In this document: positions 1 through 12,279 of the stretch, in pieces
How the letters are laid out: each line of letters starts with the position of its first letter
Numbering within the stretch: position 1 is the stretch's first letter
Source of the DNA: Enoplolaimus lenunculus
Taxonomy: Eukaryota > Nematoda > Enoplea > Enoplida > Thoracostomopsidae
Length of the DNA stretch: 64,000 nt
Direction: 5' to 3'
Assembly (NCBI GenBank): GCA_030248215.1
Contig: JASANG010000236.1
Span: 1-64,000, forward strand
Made by a program: the position numbers and the translations under genes
Notes under the pieces: model-generated
The model's input: only the letters and a program-made list of their open reading frames with translations
The model's database searches: none
What the model was told of the DNA's origin: nothing

Positions 1-1140
1 ACCTTTCGGTTTTTAAGTAAAATCGCTAGAAATTTTATCTATCTTAAAAAAAGTTACAGTGAACGAAAATGTAATAGCAATAAATAAAAGTATACAAAAT
101 AAGTTGTTTTGTTGTTTTGCATGAGACTACAATAAAATGTCTAGCAAGTTATGCTATTTGAGTACAGATTTTTTGAATTTTAAATTAAAAAATATGCTTT
201 AATGCGACAATGAACGCAAAGTAACGTTTCAATTGAAAGATGGAAGTTTTTGCGTGAATTATTTGACTCATCGTAAAAACATGCGTGGTTTGAAAAGCGC
301 ATCACAAAGCCCTGTTTCACTCGTGCAAGTTTTTTATCATTAAATTTTCAAGTGCAGCTTGATTGGAGAAAGCACAGCTGCAAGTAGTAAGAATTAAAAG
401 CGAATGGCGTTAAACTTTACCATAGTGTGCAAGGCAAATTACGAGCCTTATCCGATTTTGTATTGATATTGTAGTCGAGTCATTTGTCAGGCAAATTATC
501 AAGGATTTTTCCGCAGAAAAACGTTTTTGTGTTTAGATGCAGGATTAAAAAGGGCCAAAATTTTGACTTTCCAACATTGCCAACAATCTTTGTTGTATTC
601 GTATATGATAAGATACAGCTATTTTAAGTGAAAGCAAAATGCTTACATCGGGAGCTTCTAATGAACAATTAAGCAAATTAAGTATAATAGGGCCAGTGAC
701 GAGAAATTCAAAAGCATTGAGCAATTTCGGCTTTTTGGCGGCTTGAATTTTCTCAAGAAATACAGCTGATTTACCGAATTGTTGAGCAAATCACGCATCA
801 CCCTACTTTCAAATTTCGGAATAATTTGAATTTTATTCAATATATGAGAAAATTTAGGAATACCATCAAACAAAAAAAACACTTCTTGCATAAAAATGCG
901 CTTGTGTTACGACTAGATAAATAACGTTGATAAACGCTAAAAAGCGCTAAATCGGCTATTTTGTTTTAGAGTTACTCCACTAATACAAAAAAGCGTTTTG
1001 AAAGATGTTGTTTCAAACACGAAAACCGTATAAAATAGTGTTTTGTATATATATTTGAACGATTTCTATATAAGATTTTTTAAATTTTGAGGTTATAATG
1101 TCAGTCATATTTCTATAAAACAAAATTCCCGTAAAGCCAA

Positions 1141-1738
1141 TCACCATACGTAGCCCCCTGGTCCGTAAGCACACAAAACATAGCCATCTAGTCGTTTGTA
1201 TTCTTCGTTCCATTGATCATTCTGGTTTTGAAGTCTTACATTAAGACCACTGTGTGCCAGATGTGGCATCTAAAAATATTAATTTTAAAATTTGAGAAAA
1301 AATAAAAAAAAAAAAACTACCAAAACGTTAAAAACTATTATAAATTCAAGCATTTAAAATTGTTCTCTGAGGCCGAACTCTCAAATGTGGGCACAACATA
1401 TATTTTAAGCTACTGATAGTAGACTATATTAATTATACATGACTGCAGATTATACTGTTAAAGCAGTAAAATTGAACATTCTCACAGCAATGTAATTTAA
1501 AATTTTATAAATAGTTGATTGAATTACTCAGGCTATATTCAAGAACGATTACTTACCAGAATCTTGCTGGCTATATCTTGACTCAAAAACCTTTAATAGG
1601 CGTTTGCTGGTTTGTTGGTGTGTTCCAATAAGTGACCTAAAAAAAAATTTTCACTTTTTGAGAAAAAAAAAAAAAATCTACAGCTCTTTTTCGAATTTGA
1701 AACATTTTTAACCATTCCACCTGACGCAAATCTGTTAC
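1141..1738 (-). pseudogene. Left-arm copy of the three-exon gene fragment, frame not kept
   Basis: This is the mirror copy of the right-arm gene fragment at 24,022-24,614. The same exon-like blocks are bounded by AG and GT: about 1,738-1,683, 1,636-1,557 and 1,269-1,141. The middle block is 80 nt here and 78 nt on the right arm, and the first block also differs by an indel, so the phases no longer agree. The last block still reads through 42 codons to a TGA, with the same residues as the right copy apart from a few substitutions. I infer that one arm keeps the frame while this one decays. Alternatively both copies are non-functional and the right one is only less damaged. Confidence 0.4.
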
Positions 1739-2874
1739 CTAAAAAACCCTAGGCCCCTTTTGTTCACAAAGAAAAAAAAGCACTGTAAAACTTTGTTTTT
1801 CTCACCGAAAACATGTTATTTAAATAAAATATTTTGTCTGAAAATTTCTTAAAATAAGCAGTACAAAAATCTTCTTAATATTCGTTGAAATTTTGGAATA
1901 TCATATCATATTCGCATAAATGTCCCACTGTATCATGGGACATACCTTCCCTTGTACATATTAATCATTTGAGAGCGGTGGTTTGTAAACTGTCATATGA
2001 TATTCGAGTTTTGTCTGTTGACCAGATATAAAAGAACCCGAACTTTTACCGTTGACGTCGAATCAACATGGAACAAACCGCATCCCGCCTGCCCCGGTTA
2101 TAACGTGAATCCCGCATGACTAATGCATCGAAGACTTATACCAAAACATACATCGTGAAAATCAATTACAGGTGTCGCGTTTGTCCAGGGCAACGTTATT
2201 GATAGAACAGCAAACAAATGTAATAAAATGATAAAATACATTGTACTATTTGATAAAGTCTATAAAAACTCATTGGACTGAACACATTAAATTGGCGAAG
2301 CAAATGAGAAACTGTGATAATTGATTTTTTTCAAAACTTTTATAATGTCAGGGCGCCGGACTTTTGACTTCCACCTTATTAAAAATTGACTAAATAGCAA
2401 TTTAAAACGTTTGGCTCCGAAAAATATCTGTTTCTTTAAACCTGCCTGAATTATTAGCTGCAAAATGTTTGGGGCCCCCCCCTTAGAAAGTTTTCAACCT
2501 TGCTTGTAAGTAATAAAAACCCTTGTATGCTCCTTCTGAAAAATTGTTAGTTCCCCTAGTAAGGTGCGTTCGCTACGGGCCAGGAAGGAGCTAACTTGCG
2601 CAAACCAATATTTTCATGACACATTGCTAACTATAAAAATATCGTATAAAATAAAAAGGGTATGCTTGGCTGCGCCACTCATATGTTTCAAACTAAAAAC
2701 TAAAACTAAAGCTAAGACCAAACCGTAAACCGCACCATATGGCGTGAAATAAGTATAAACCTATATTATGGCGGCTGTGCCGCAAGGTAAACAATACCTG
2801 GGCCTTGTGTGGTCAATGGTCATTGTTGAATAACGTATATTGTTGTTGGCTATTACCGCGTAATGCCTTAGCTA

Positions 2875-3074
2875 CACTGCAAAAAATGGTTAGTCAAATT
2901 GAGTCTTTCCGAAATAGGCTTTTTCTGACTACACAAACTGATTCAAAATTCGACTCCGCCAGAGTCAAATTGAGTCGAATTTGTCTCAGGCGAGTCAAAT
3001 TTTTACTAGGTTGTGTAGCCAGGAAAAGCCTATTGCGGGAGAAGAGTAAAATTTGACTCACCTTTTTTGCAGTA
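2875..3074. mobile_element. Palindromic TA-flanked MITE, left-arm copy
   Basis: The element is about 200 bp and almost wholly self-complementary. It starts CACTGCAAAAAATGG and ends with the complement, and both sides are flanked by TA, as expected for Tc1/mariner-type insertion. Inside are repeated copies of the short palindrome built on GAGTCAAA/TTTGACTC. It has no coding capacity. Other copies lie at 22,691 (the mirror copy), 45,652 and 62,174. Confidence 0.85.
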
Positions 3075-3148
3075 TAAGGGAAAGTCAACCTGTATGTATG
3101 TATGTTGTTGTTGTTGCTGGTATTTAGCTGGACGTTTGGGCCATTGTA

Positions 3149-3330
3149 TTAAAGAACAGGGACGGAACAGTATTATAAGCATATTCATAAGCCTAAGCCT
3201 AAGCCTACGCGTAAGGATGAGCATATTTGTAAGCCTGAGCCTAAGCCTAAGCCAGGCAAAAAATTAGTCTAAAGCTTAAGCTTACCTTTTTCTTGTCCCG
3301 CAGAAAAATGTTCCACCCCTAATCTTTACA
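3149..3330 (-). mobile_element. TTAGGC-bearing MITE, left-arm copy
   Basis: The terminal inverted repeats are built on AAAGAACAGGGACGGAAC. The interior on the minus strand has a fixed layout: a TTAAGCTTTAGACTAA segment, a TTTTTTGCC segment, a first block of TTAGGC-like hexamers, a spacer with AATATGCTCATCC, a second TTAGGC block, then GAATATGCTTATA before the right end. The same layout recurs at 27,186, 36,533 and 41,461. It is non-coding. Confidence 0.75.
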
Positions 3331-4461
3331 TGGGCCCATGTTGGGAACCGGAAACATGCAAAATATGCAAATCAGCAAAATAGGGACTCCGGCTTTAGCC
3401 AGTCGCCTGTTGCATTGGCAGAGCTAGGAAACAGTTGGTTGATTATTTTCTTTTACTTTTTGAGTTTGTTAGCATAGTATAGTTGCGAGATTTCTTAAGT
3501 TTCGACTTAGGTGTATTTAGTTAAGATAAGTCAATACCAATTACCACGGAAGCTCATGTGAGCCTAATGGATTCTTATTTTCTCTAGGGACAGGTTTACC
3601 CGGAGCGTGTATCGCACGCGAAGCCCATAGGGCGTAATCTTGGGGGAATATATTTGGAAGTTTTATGGAGTATAGCTGGGAAACATTGGAGATCCAGAGG
3701 AAACTTGGAAATTGAGGATAAATCTATTAGCGGGGTTAGGGTTTGTTATTCTTTATCAGAGAATTGGGAGGATTTTATTGGAAAATTTTGGAGTTAAAAT
3801 TGCAACATCAAACTTTGAAAAATGAGCGCGAGACCGTTTTTGCCCCGGTTTACAAGTATTAATCAAAACCGGAAATAAAAGTACCAGAAACGAAAATGGA
3901 CCCGGATATTTTATTATATATTGTATATTTAATCTCAAGACTTCATCAAGGGTGTATTTTAAGACGAGGTATCAGGGGATCGCTATATATGCAAAGAAAA
4001 ACGGATCTTTTACAGGTTTTGTAACAACCTATATTACCGTTGGAGGTCAAGTTTCGTTTTCCATGAGGTTATTTTCTCTTGAAATAAAACCCAGGCTACG
4101 TTCTGGAATTCTAATAACTTTACACTCCTTTTTATATGGTTATCATTCACACATTTAGTTTAAACATTACTTCCTCTTTCTATAAAATGACTTTATACGC
4201 CCAAATTTTACTGCGAACCCCAAGTTTTAATGCAGATACAGACCAACTTTATCTTGCCTGAAAAGTCTTTCTCAGGCGCTCAGAAATGGAAGCTCCCAGC
4301 AACATGTAAAAACCTGAAGCCTGTTTTTTAATTGCATCCTATACGTGTTTGTTTCTTGGATGTATCTGTGTATATAAGTATGTTAGATTTAACCATTCCC
4401 TGAATGGACCTTTAGAAAGAATAATAACCGGTATTTCATAGTTGTTCTGAAAAGCAAATAT

Positions 4462-4899
4462 TGTAGTGACCCGAATAAGAGGGGGACTGATATTTATTTG
4501 CCTCTGCAGAGGGTATACCCCTGGTTATTCAGTTACGGACTGTTATTTATTTTAACCCACGCTCCGCCACCATTCGTTACTGATATATATCCGTTACTGC
4601 AACTATCCGTTGAATTAAACGTTTATTTGTCTTGTGTCAATAGCTTGAGTGATAATGCAAGGTTATACTTAGGAACGTATATACTTTCAAAACTTAACTA
4701 CGCTTTAAAGTTTCGAACGAAAATTATTTGGTCCTGGTGTCATGCGCTACAATTAGGAATATGACATTTATGGGCTCTATAATTAGGGTTTAGGGACTCT
4801 ATCCGCTTACGGACTCTTATTAGAGATACGGATTCCTATTGATTGGAATTCAAAATGGAAATACCCTTTTATTATCTCCCTCTTATTCGGGTCACTACA
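4462..4899. mobile_element. GTAGTGACCC-type MITE, left-arm copy
   Basis: This element of about 438 bp has terminal inverted repeats TGTAGTGACCCGAATAAGAG. The right half contains several internal copies of a GGACTCTTATTAG-like motif. The target duplication is not clear. Related full or partial copies lie at 20,866 (mirror), 28,880, 37,796 and 47,650. It encodes no transposase. Confidence 0.8.
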
Positions 4900-5523
4900 G
4901 TATACACATGTGACTTATTTCAAGCTGCTGAACAATTAAAATAATCCACTATTTTATTGCTTCAGATAATCAAACTGTCGTCAAAATAGAAAGATTTTCA
5001 TGAATTATTATACTTCAAATTAATACTGGAAGATTTCGCCTGAGATCCAACTTAGGGACAAATCTCCCAAACAATAGTATTTTATTAGAAAACTCCGAGA
5101 TACATTTACATATGGGCACGGTGCATTTCTATATACTTCTCGTTCCAAACATTGACCTTCCAGATGTTTTGAAATTCAGACCATTACAGCATTCTCCGGG
5201 GGACCAAAAACAGTTGGAGGTGTATTTCATTTTTAACTGGAACGTGTCGTTCGTGAAACATTAATTAAACTTTTAAACTATGCCAACGCTAAAACGCATT
5301 ATGTGCCAAGTTAGGTTTACATTTTACATTATAAAAAGTTCAAATTGGAGTAGAATCAAATTTCATTAATATATCGTCTAGTCCTTATATTTAATACTGT
5401 GAAAGTTTGTCGTTTTTTCTGTTTTGAAAATGAGGATGACCACCGGGTCACGCAAAAAACATGACCAATTACGTGTCGTGGGCGTTCAAGCATTATCAAC
5501 GAACCAGTTAACGCGTTGGGACC

Positions 5524-5686
5524 ATGTAAAAGATCAGGGGCGGAACGAATTTCTGCGATACTGCAATAGAGCAAACGCTTTAGACTAACTTTTATTACAC
5601 TTAGGCTTAGATAGAACCTCTCATGCTTAATAGCTTAGGCTTAAGAATATGCTTGTTTAAGCTACTGTTACGGTCCCATTTTATAC
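5524..5686. mobile_element. TTAGGC-bearing MITE, diverged left-arm copy
   Basis: Terminal motifs CATGTAAAAGATCAGGGGC and CTGTTACGGTCCCATTTTA bracket short TTAGGCTTA blocks. The copy is shorter and more diverged than those at 3,149 and 27,186. Its mirror is at 20,079-20,241. Confidence 0.6.
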
Positions 5687-8600
5687 GTTGGCCACACGTT
5701 GCGTTGCAATGTTTACAACTCAATATTTTTCTCAGAAAACAATTATTATTCTTCAGCATCCTGGTTTGGCTAATTTTTAGAACAGGCCATGAATAGCATC
5801 TTGAACATATCTGCGGATTTATTATACCGCACCGTGGCAAGTCGATTATTTTAGGACCTAATGAAATTGAGCACATTGGCATTCAGGGGGTGAATTTCCA
5901 AGCGTACAATTAAAGTAGGCAAATTTCCAACTTACTGGATTTACTGGAAACAGGTAGTAGAGGTAGTATACGCATTTGAGAACCTGGTCACTGAAAAATT
6001 TGTTGATGTGTTAATCAACTGGGCTGACACGTAAAACATTCACATCCGTTTACGTCTCAGAGTTCCCGAAAACCAATCAGAGGACGTTAATAATAGAAAT
6101 AAATGTACGTTATAAACTACTTCGCGCGTTTTGTATCCAAGAAAGTTTCGAAAATACTAAATGAAACTAGAAATTCTGTTCATTAAAATTGCATGATTGT
6201 GTTCAGAAGTATCATCAGGAAACAATGAAGTTCACGAAGTGACTGAAAAGATTAAGGCGTAAAGCATGCCAATTTTACATTCGATTCCTGATAAGTCAGC
6301 AACTTTATGTACAGTTACAGGAAAAATGTAATATTTACTTTTTGTTCCGTCAACTGCTTGTTCTGTGACTCCGAGCCCGGTAATTTTTGCAAAAGATTCA
6401 GGCAGTCCCGGCGGTAATTGCGTGCGTTTGTTTTTAAGTTAATAATTTGCAAAGCTTATTTGCCAAGATTTTTCTAGACGGAAGCTTCCAAATGCGACAA
6501 CTTTAGATACAACTACAATATATTTTATTGTACTAAACTTCACATTAATTATGTCAACTGCCACAAACTAATCGAATAATCCTCCAGCGTCGCCATAAAT
6601 ATTAATCTCTGGTTCTGACTCCAACTATCCTATTTTTCACCTTCGGATCATCCTGTTGAAGTGCGAGTATCCTCTCCTTATACAAATATTTTTAAATCTG
6701 GTACTAAAAAATTAAATTTCTGTAACTCTAAATTGATAAAATCAACTTAATAGCGAATGCTTCAGCAGTTGCAATTCTGAATGGCAAAGTTTTTAGATGC
6801 TAACTGGTCAATAAACAAAAGAATTCTTTATAACCGTTAACCAATATATTATGTACTATATATAAAAACAGCCTGAGGCATACCAGTATATCTTTAGCCC
6901 CTGTTTCCGCGAAATCAATCCTCAAAATTACGAAGTTTTCTATTTATGTCATTCCTAATTTTTAGCGCTATAGCAATTGTGCAATTGGAACTGTAGGTAA
7001 ATGTAACATTAGTAGATCAAAAGGATGCCTTTTCAAGGAACGACGAAAATTTCGTTTGGACAGCAAACTGAAAGATTATCCGCGTTTCGGGTTACAAGCA
7101 TATATACTTGTTTAAAACACGCTCAATACTCGATTTAGCTTTTCAAAAGTTTTAAAACAATTCGGATCCAAAGCAATTTTAAAGTAAGCTTGGGTTAAGG
7201 TCACACTGTGATAGTGAACGCCATCAGTTGAAATAATGATTTAACGAAATTAGAGCTCTGATGAAGTAAAAAATATTCATGGGGAGTGTTAATTCGACGC
7301 ATTATGTTTATAGTTGACGCCCGCCTCAGAGTCTGCTTCTTTCAGATAAACAAACGGATAAACTTAAAAACATATTCCCACAAATTTTTAAAAAAGTTTT
7401 CAAAAAATTTTGAATCACGTGAACGTTTCAGACGCCATTTTTACACGTATATACATGCCGAATGATTTTTATCCTTCCCTTTCTGTCGAATAATTAGTTC
7501 AGTGCAAATGGTGCTTAAATTGATATAATACGAGTTTCAAAACAAAAACCATTTCCGAGAACTACAATCACTTGCTGATATATTGCTGGATTAGAAATTT
7601 CATGTCATGACATGCTCATATATTTATTATACCGAAATTCGGTATAATGTCTGTTTTTCTCGCATCTGAACGTTGGACATTAATATACTTGTTTCACACC
7701 TGCTAATAGTTCAGTTCGATGAATGCTAGTATATAAATGAGTGTTTTGAGCATGTCCACATTTGACCAAATTTATCAGCGGCAAAAATACACGGTGAAAC
7801 GTATATATAGTTAAAGTATTTATATGTAAATTTACTCTCTGGTTAGCAGTGACAGCGAAGCATGATAGTAAAATTGTAAACTTGTTTAACATAGGTTATG
7901 TAAGAATATTTCATATCTTTATCCATAGCGGCTGAAGCTGTTACAAGTGCGCTAGTGAAACCAACACTTAGAGTGGCTAGCGGACTTGCTGACTTCTTCG
8001 TGATCAGAGCTACTGCAAACTGTTTTTATTAAGGTTAATTTATATATTTTAGATGACTGAAATAGAGATGATATTGCATGAAATGGCCCATTAAATTATA
8101 GTTGTAGAAGCGGAGACTCGAAACAACTTTTAGGGGTGCCCAAACAAGACAATTAAAAAACTTGAGAGGAACAAGCTAGCTTCCAGTACATCGTTTGCGT
8201 TAAATTTAAAAGCTATAGACCGCCCTACATACTTAATTTGGGAACCATCCATCATTCTTTGTTTACAATAATTTTTCAAGACAACTTGCAGATTGTTGTG
8301 ATTTTGCTAACTTTTCGCACTGCACAAAACTGTTTGTAGTACTTTTTTAAATACTAAAAGGACGCTACTTTACGTTATCGCAGGTAGGACCGGAGCATTC
8401 ACCCCCAATACACCTCACGCCCCCACCCAACCGTGACAAAAATCCGCTCAAGTTCTAAAATGCTCTGTCTTCTCGATCGCTTCACCACGAGTTTGGCCCC
8501 CACCCGCAATTTGGGGGCCCCTGCCCCTGCCTCTCCAGCACTGTACGCACCTTTAGAACTAAAAACCAGTTGTATAGCGTCTAAATTTTTGTAAACTCAG

Positions 8601-9645
8601 AAGTTTAGTAAAGATTTTTAAAGAATTGCTTTGTTAAATTACTTGCTCAGTTATTTATGTCTTTTTTCTAAACAATATTATTCTGCATTCGATTTGTTCA
8701 GCAAAATGTTTGTTACTGTTGCTTTAATGATAATGGTAGAAAGGCTATTCTTTGACTAACGTTTCTTTCTCTTGTATTTCCGCTCGTATTTTCGACTACT
8801 ATTCATGCATGTTGGTAAAGTAATACGTAGCTAGTACAAACTATAAATCGAACGCAAGATTTCTTAATTAATAATGTGTTTACGTAGTTATTGAGTATTC
8901 GGTGAATTTCTTTTTGTCTTGGGCTTTTTAGATCAAAGAACACGACGTAACAAAACCTTTAATATGCTAAAGGGAAATCGCAAATACGGTAATGATCTAA
9001 GGATATTGCTAGGCATTTGCTGTACAAAGTACTGTGACGTCTGTAAGGTGTAAGGTCTAGACTGGTCAAAAACGGGAATTTTCGATCGATCCGAAGGCGG
9101 GTATGGTCTAGTTTCTGGTCGATCCTGGAACAGTTTTAACACAATTTTAGATATTCCTACGGCGCGTACGGGTTTATACGACACTTTTTATCCGTTTTAC
9201 TACTGGTGAACAAGTAATTAACACAAAATACAATGCACAAGCCCGTTAGTCCCGTTAGGGGAATTTGATTTCCCTAGTTTAGTAATTATAGCTTTTGAAT
9301 GAGGGCATACGGCCGACCAGCTTTATAGAATTATAAGTATAGGAAAAATGCAATGCATACGCGAGAAATAAGCAACTCCGAGACACAGCTTACGGACGGC
9401 TAATCAATACGTCCGGAAATAAAAAAACAAAATTAAAAAATCAAGAACAGTTCCCAGGCCTAAAAACTTCGATAATTATAATTACTGATTCCGAATTAAT
9501 GCTTTTAATGCTCCGTAGAGCAAGAAATATACTTTCTAACGTCTAAAATGTTGTATTTTTTAACGTAAAAAAGTCAGATACGAACAAAATCCTAGCTAAG
9601 TTATCGTAGCTAAGTATCGCAAAACCCAGAATTACCAAATTGTCT

Positions 9646-11215
9646 AACAAAAGAGGAAAAGGAAAAAGACAAAAGGGGAGAATGGAGAAGTAGAGGTGCA
9701 AGGAAGAGCATGAAATTAGAGGAAACTGAGGGGACGCCGAAAACATGGAAAAGCGAAAAGATCAAAGAAATATAACATGGGGAATTGGAAAATAGGTCAA
9801 AGGGGAAGAATTGCAGAAAGGGATAGCGAACATGAGCGAAGAATTGGTCAGAAGAAAGGGTTTTAGACCAAAACACAAATGAAATAAGTAAAAATACATG
9901 TAAATGACAAGGTGAAATTAGAGAAAAGGAAATAAGAAAGAATTGGCAGGAAAGTTGAAGCACAATGTTACAAATGAGCAAGTAAAGGCAAGATAACAGG
10001 ATACCGGTAGAAAATCACGATACTCGACGAGACCGGAGGTAGCAGACCAAGGAATAAACAGGAGCGAGGGGCCGGGGGAGCAGGAAAGAGCAACCGCCAC
10101 GAAGAGTGGAAGGCAAGCGATTTCGATCAAATAATGATAAAACAGTCAGGGGAAGAAAGACACATAAAGAGAGAGATCACAAAGACAAAGCAAAACAGAT
10201 TCTCAAGAAACCCGCAGAAGACGAACCGAAGTTAGAGGAAGGCGAGAACGAAAAAACGCAGAACAACTAAACGTCCGTCCCGTTCCGATTTTTTCACCTT
10301 CCCCCTTACCGAACCAGAAGAATAAAATCTAAAGAGAAAAAATAATAGATAAGAAGATGAAACTAGATAAAAAAAAACCACGAAGGTAGATGCCGGATAG
10401 GAATAAAATACAGAGAAAAGTAATACTACTCCAACAACGTTATTCACAAAAAGCGAAAATGAAAATTAAAATAACGATAATTTCCGGTCCGTTCCGGTAA
10501 ATTTCAAACCGAAAATCGAACCACCAAAAAAAAAAAAAAGACAAGGTGACAGATACAAAGTGACGAAAACAACCCAAAAAAAAACAACAAACGAAGCATA
10601 GAGAACAAGATAAAAAAAAAAAATAGAAAGGTAAAAAAGCTGACAAGCAGATTAGATAGAATAAACAAGAACAGAGGAACGTAATCGATAATGGCGAAGA
10701 AAAAAGGGAGAAATAGAGAAATAAGCAAGAGGGATGAGAAAGAGGAAGCGTGGAGGAAAGAGGAAGGAAAAAGAAGGAGAAACGAGGAGAAATTTTGTGG
10801 AAAGGGGGAGACTAAAAAAAGAAAAAAAAAAAGAAAAAAAAATCCCAAGAGAAAAGAGAAGAAAAGAAGAAAGCAAAAAAGAAAAAAGAAAAGATAAAAA
10901 GCAAAAGAGAAGGGAGGTAGGAAAATAGGGCAAAAATTTAACCAAAAAAAAAAAAAAAAAAGAAAAAAAGATCGAGAGAGAAATAAGAGTTAATAAAAAA
11001 AAAATAAAAGGAGATATAAAAAGTCAACGAGAAAAGAGAAAAGTAGATAAAAGGTTGTAGAGGGGAAAAGAATGAACTGGAAGGAACGGAACAGAAATAG
11101 CCGGAGAAAAGTAATAAAAAAAGAAAAGAAGTAAAAGCAGTAAAGAAAGAAAAGAAAAAAAAAAAAAAATAAAAAGAGGTAAAAAAAGCAAAAAAAAGCA
11201 AAAGAAGAGCCCCAA
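9646..11215. repeat. Purine-rich tract, densest at 10.14-11.2 kb
   Basis: The plus strand here is overwhelmingly A and G, with long AAAGAAAAG/GGAAAG runs, and the minus strand is correspondingly pyrimidine-rich. The first 400 bp still pair with the pyrimidine-rich segment at 15.6-16.0 kb on the right arm. The rest has no clear partner. Short CCGTTCCG/CCGGTAAATTT words at about 10,270-10,520 suggest remnants of a hAT-like element inside. The long open frames in this tract come from base composition and are not genes. Confidence 0.85.
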
Positions 11216-12279
11216 AAAATTAATTGAAATGAACCGTTCGTCTAAAATTATAATCGTTTATGATGGTTAGGGTTTAAGTCTTCATATAATGATGTAATGT
11301 AGTATTTTATCTACTTGTTAAGCATGTTAACTGAAGTTGGAATCGACATCGGCAAAATTTCAAAATAAGGATCGGCATCAGTAGCGGCATGGGCAAAAAT
11401 TTTGGTATCGTCACATCCCTACACTAAACCTAAAATTTTATGTACCTTTTGCGTACGATTATACCTGGGAATACGATACCGTTTTTATGATATCGCGTCA
11501 CGCGACATTTTGTTGATACTTCCATGCTGTGAAATTAGTGTTAATGCATTTGTTATTTGCCATATCGCGTCACGCGACATTTTACCTATGGTAATGTAAT
11601 AAAATTACTGTGCTGCGTTTGGATTCCGGCTAAATCGTCAGATTGAACAGTTTTCTATACGCCCAGATACCAAGTCGACCAGGATATCCTCGGAACAGAT
11701 ATATTGCTCACCGCATCTACTTACGCTAGAGAATCCATGGATGTAAAGATAATAAGAAAAATACATAAGGTTTGTCTTAAGAAGTTTATGGGTTTCATTT
11801 CATAAATTTTAGGACCAAGTTCAGGCTTATGTTATGAAAAACTTTTGTTCCGGATTCGGGATTCGACTTTGTAAATTCCGAGTTCAAGCTACGATGTTAT
11901 AGCTCTGATAAAAACTTACCCCGGCATATGGCCCGCAAAAACTCTAGTACGACCGCATAATTTTACCGAAGCCGGATATAACAAATTTTCTACCAAAACC
12001 GGATATTAACTTGATATTGGATCTAGATTTTTGCTCTGATAGTAATATGTGAATTTTGAGTCGTATAAAAGTGTTTACTGATTTAAATTAATCGTTGGCT
12101 TGACAAATCATGCAGAATAGAAATCCTGAAGCAGGCTTGAACTATTTTCGACCAGCCACTTGTCAAAGAGCAAAAGTAAACGTAAATACCAATTTCAACA
12201 ATCAATCGATTTAACAAATTTGGCGCATTCCAACTGCTGGGTATAATTTCGTGTTTTACCACTAGCTTTCGTTCATTAC
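11216..12279. other. Spacer without recognised gene; 21-bp direct repeat
   Basis: I see no convincing exon here, although the missing last exon of the CKS1-like gene would be expected on the minus strand in this stretch. A 21-bp word beginning TATCGCGTCACGCGACATTT occurs at 11,491-11,511 and again at 11,563-11,583. It contains the near-palindrome TCGCGTCACGCGA. Confidence 0.6.

Larger units (their letters stand above)
1..10040. repeat. Left arm of a giant inverted repeat (about 10 kb)
   Basis: This stretch reappears as its reverse complement at about 15,575-25,745. Paired landmarks add up to nearly the same sum: 658 pairs with 25,089, 3,756 with 22,009, 4,498 with 21,267, 5,356 with 20,408, 7,680 with 18,083 and 9,184 with 16,571. 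The sum stays near 25,750-25,765 and slips to about 25,610 close to the centre because of indels. The arm is already running at position 1, so its outer end may lie outside the window. Between about 5.7 and 8.9 kb I recognise no gene or element. One 70-codon open frame with a signal-peptide-like start (7,680-7,892, minus) is identical in both arms, but that alone does not make it a gene. Confidence 0.95.

Noticed and set aside
5607-5882. A cysteine-pair-containing open frame in both arms (mirror near 19,924-20,157)
   Set aside because: It overlaps a TTAGGC-bearing MITE, and its last third is a translation of that element. No splice signals support it.
7680-7892. A small secreted protein conserved in both arms (mirror at 17,871-18,083)
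   Set aside because: The start looks like a signal peptide, but the identity between arms reflects the recent duplication of all DNA here, not selection on this frame.
10440-11215. Many Phe/Ser/Leu-rich or Lys/Glu-rich open frames in the purine tract
   Set aside because: Extreme base composition removes stops on one strand. No frame shows domain structure or splice signals.
11221-11265. Last exon of the CKS1-like gene (an in-frame F-R-R on the minus strand)
   Set aside because: No acceptor in the right phase and no match to the flanking residues of the family. Likely chance.
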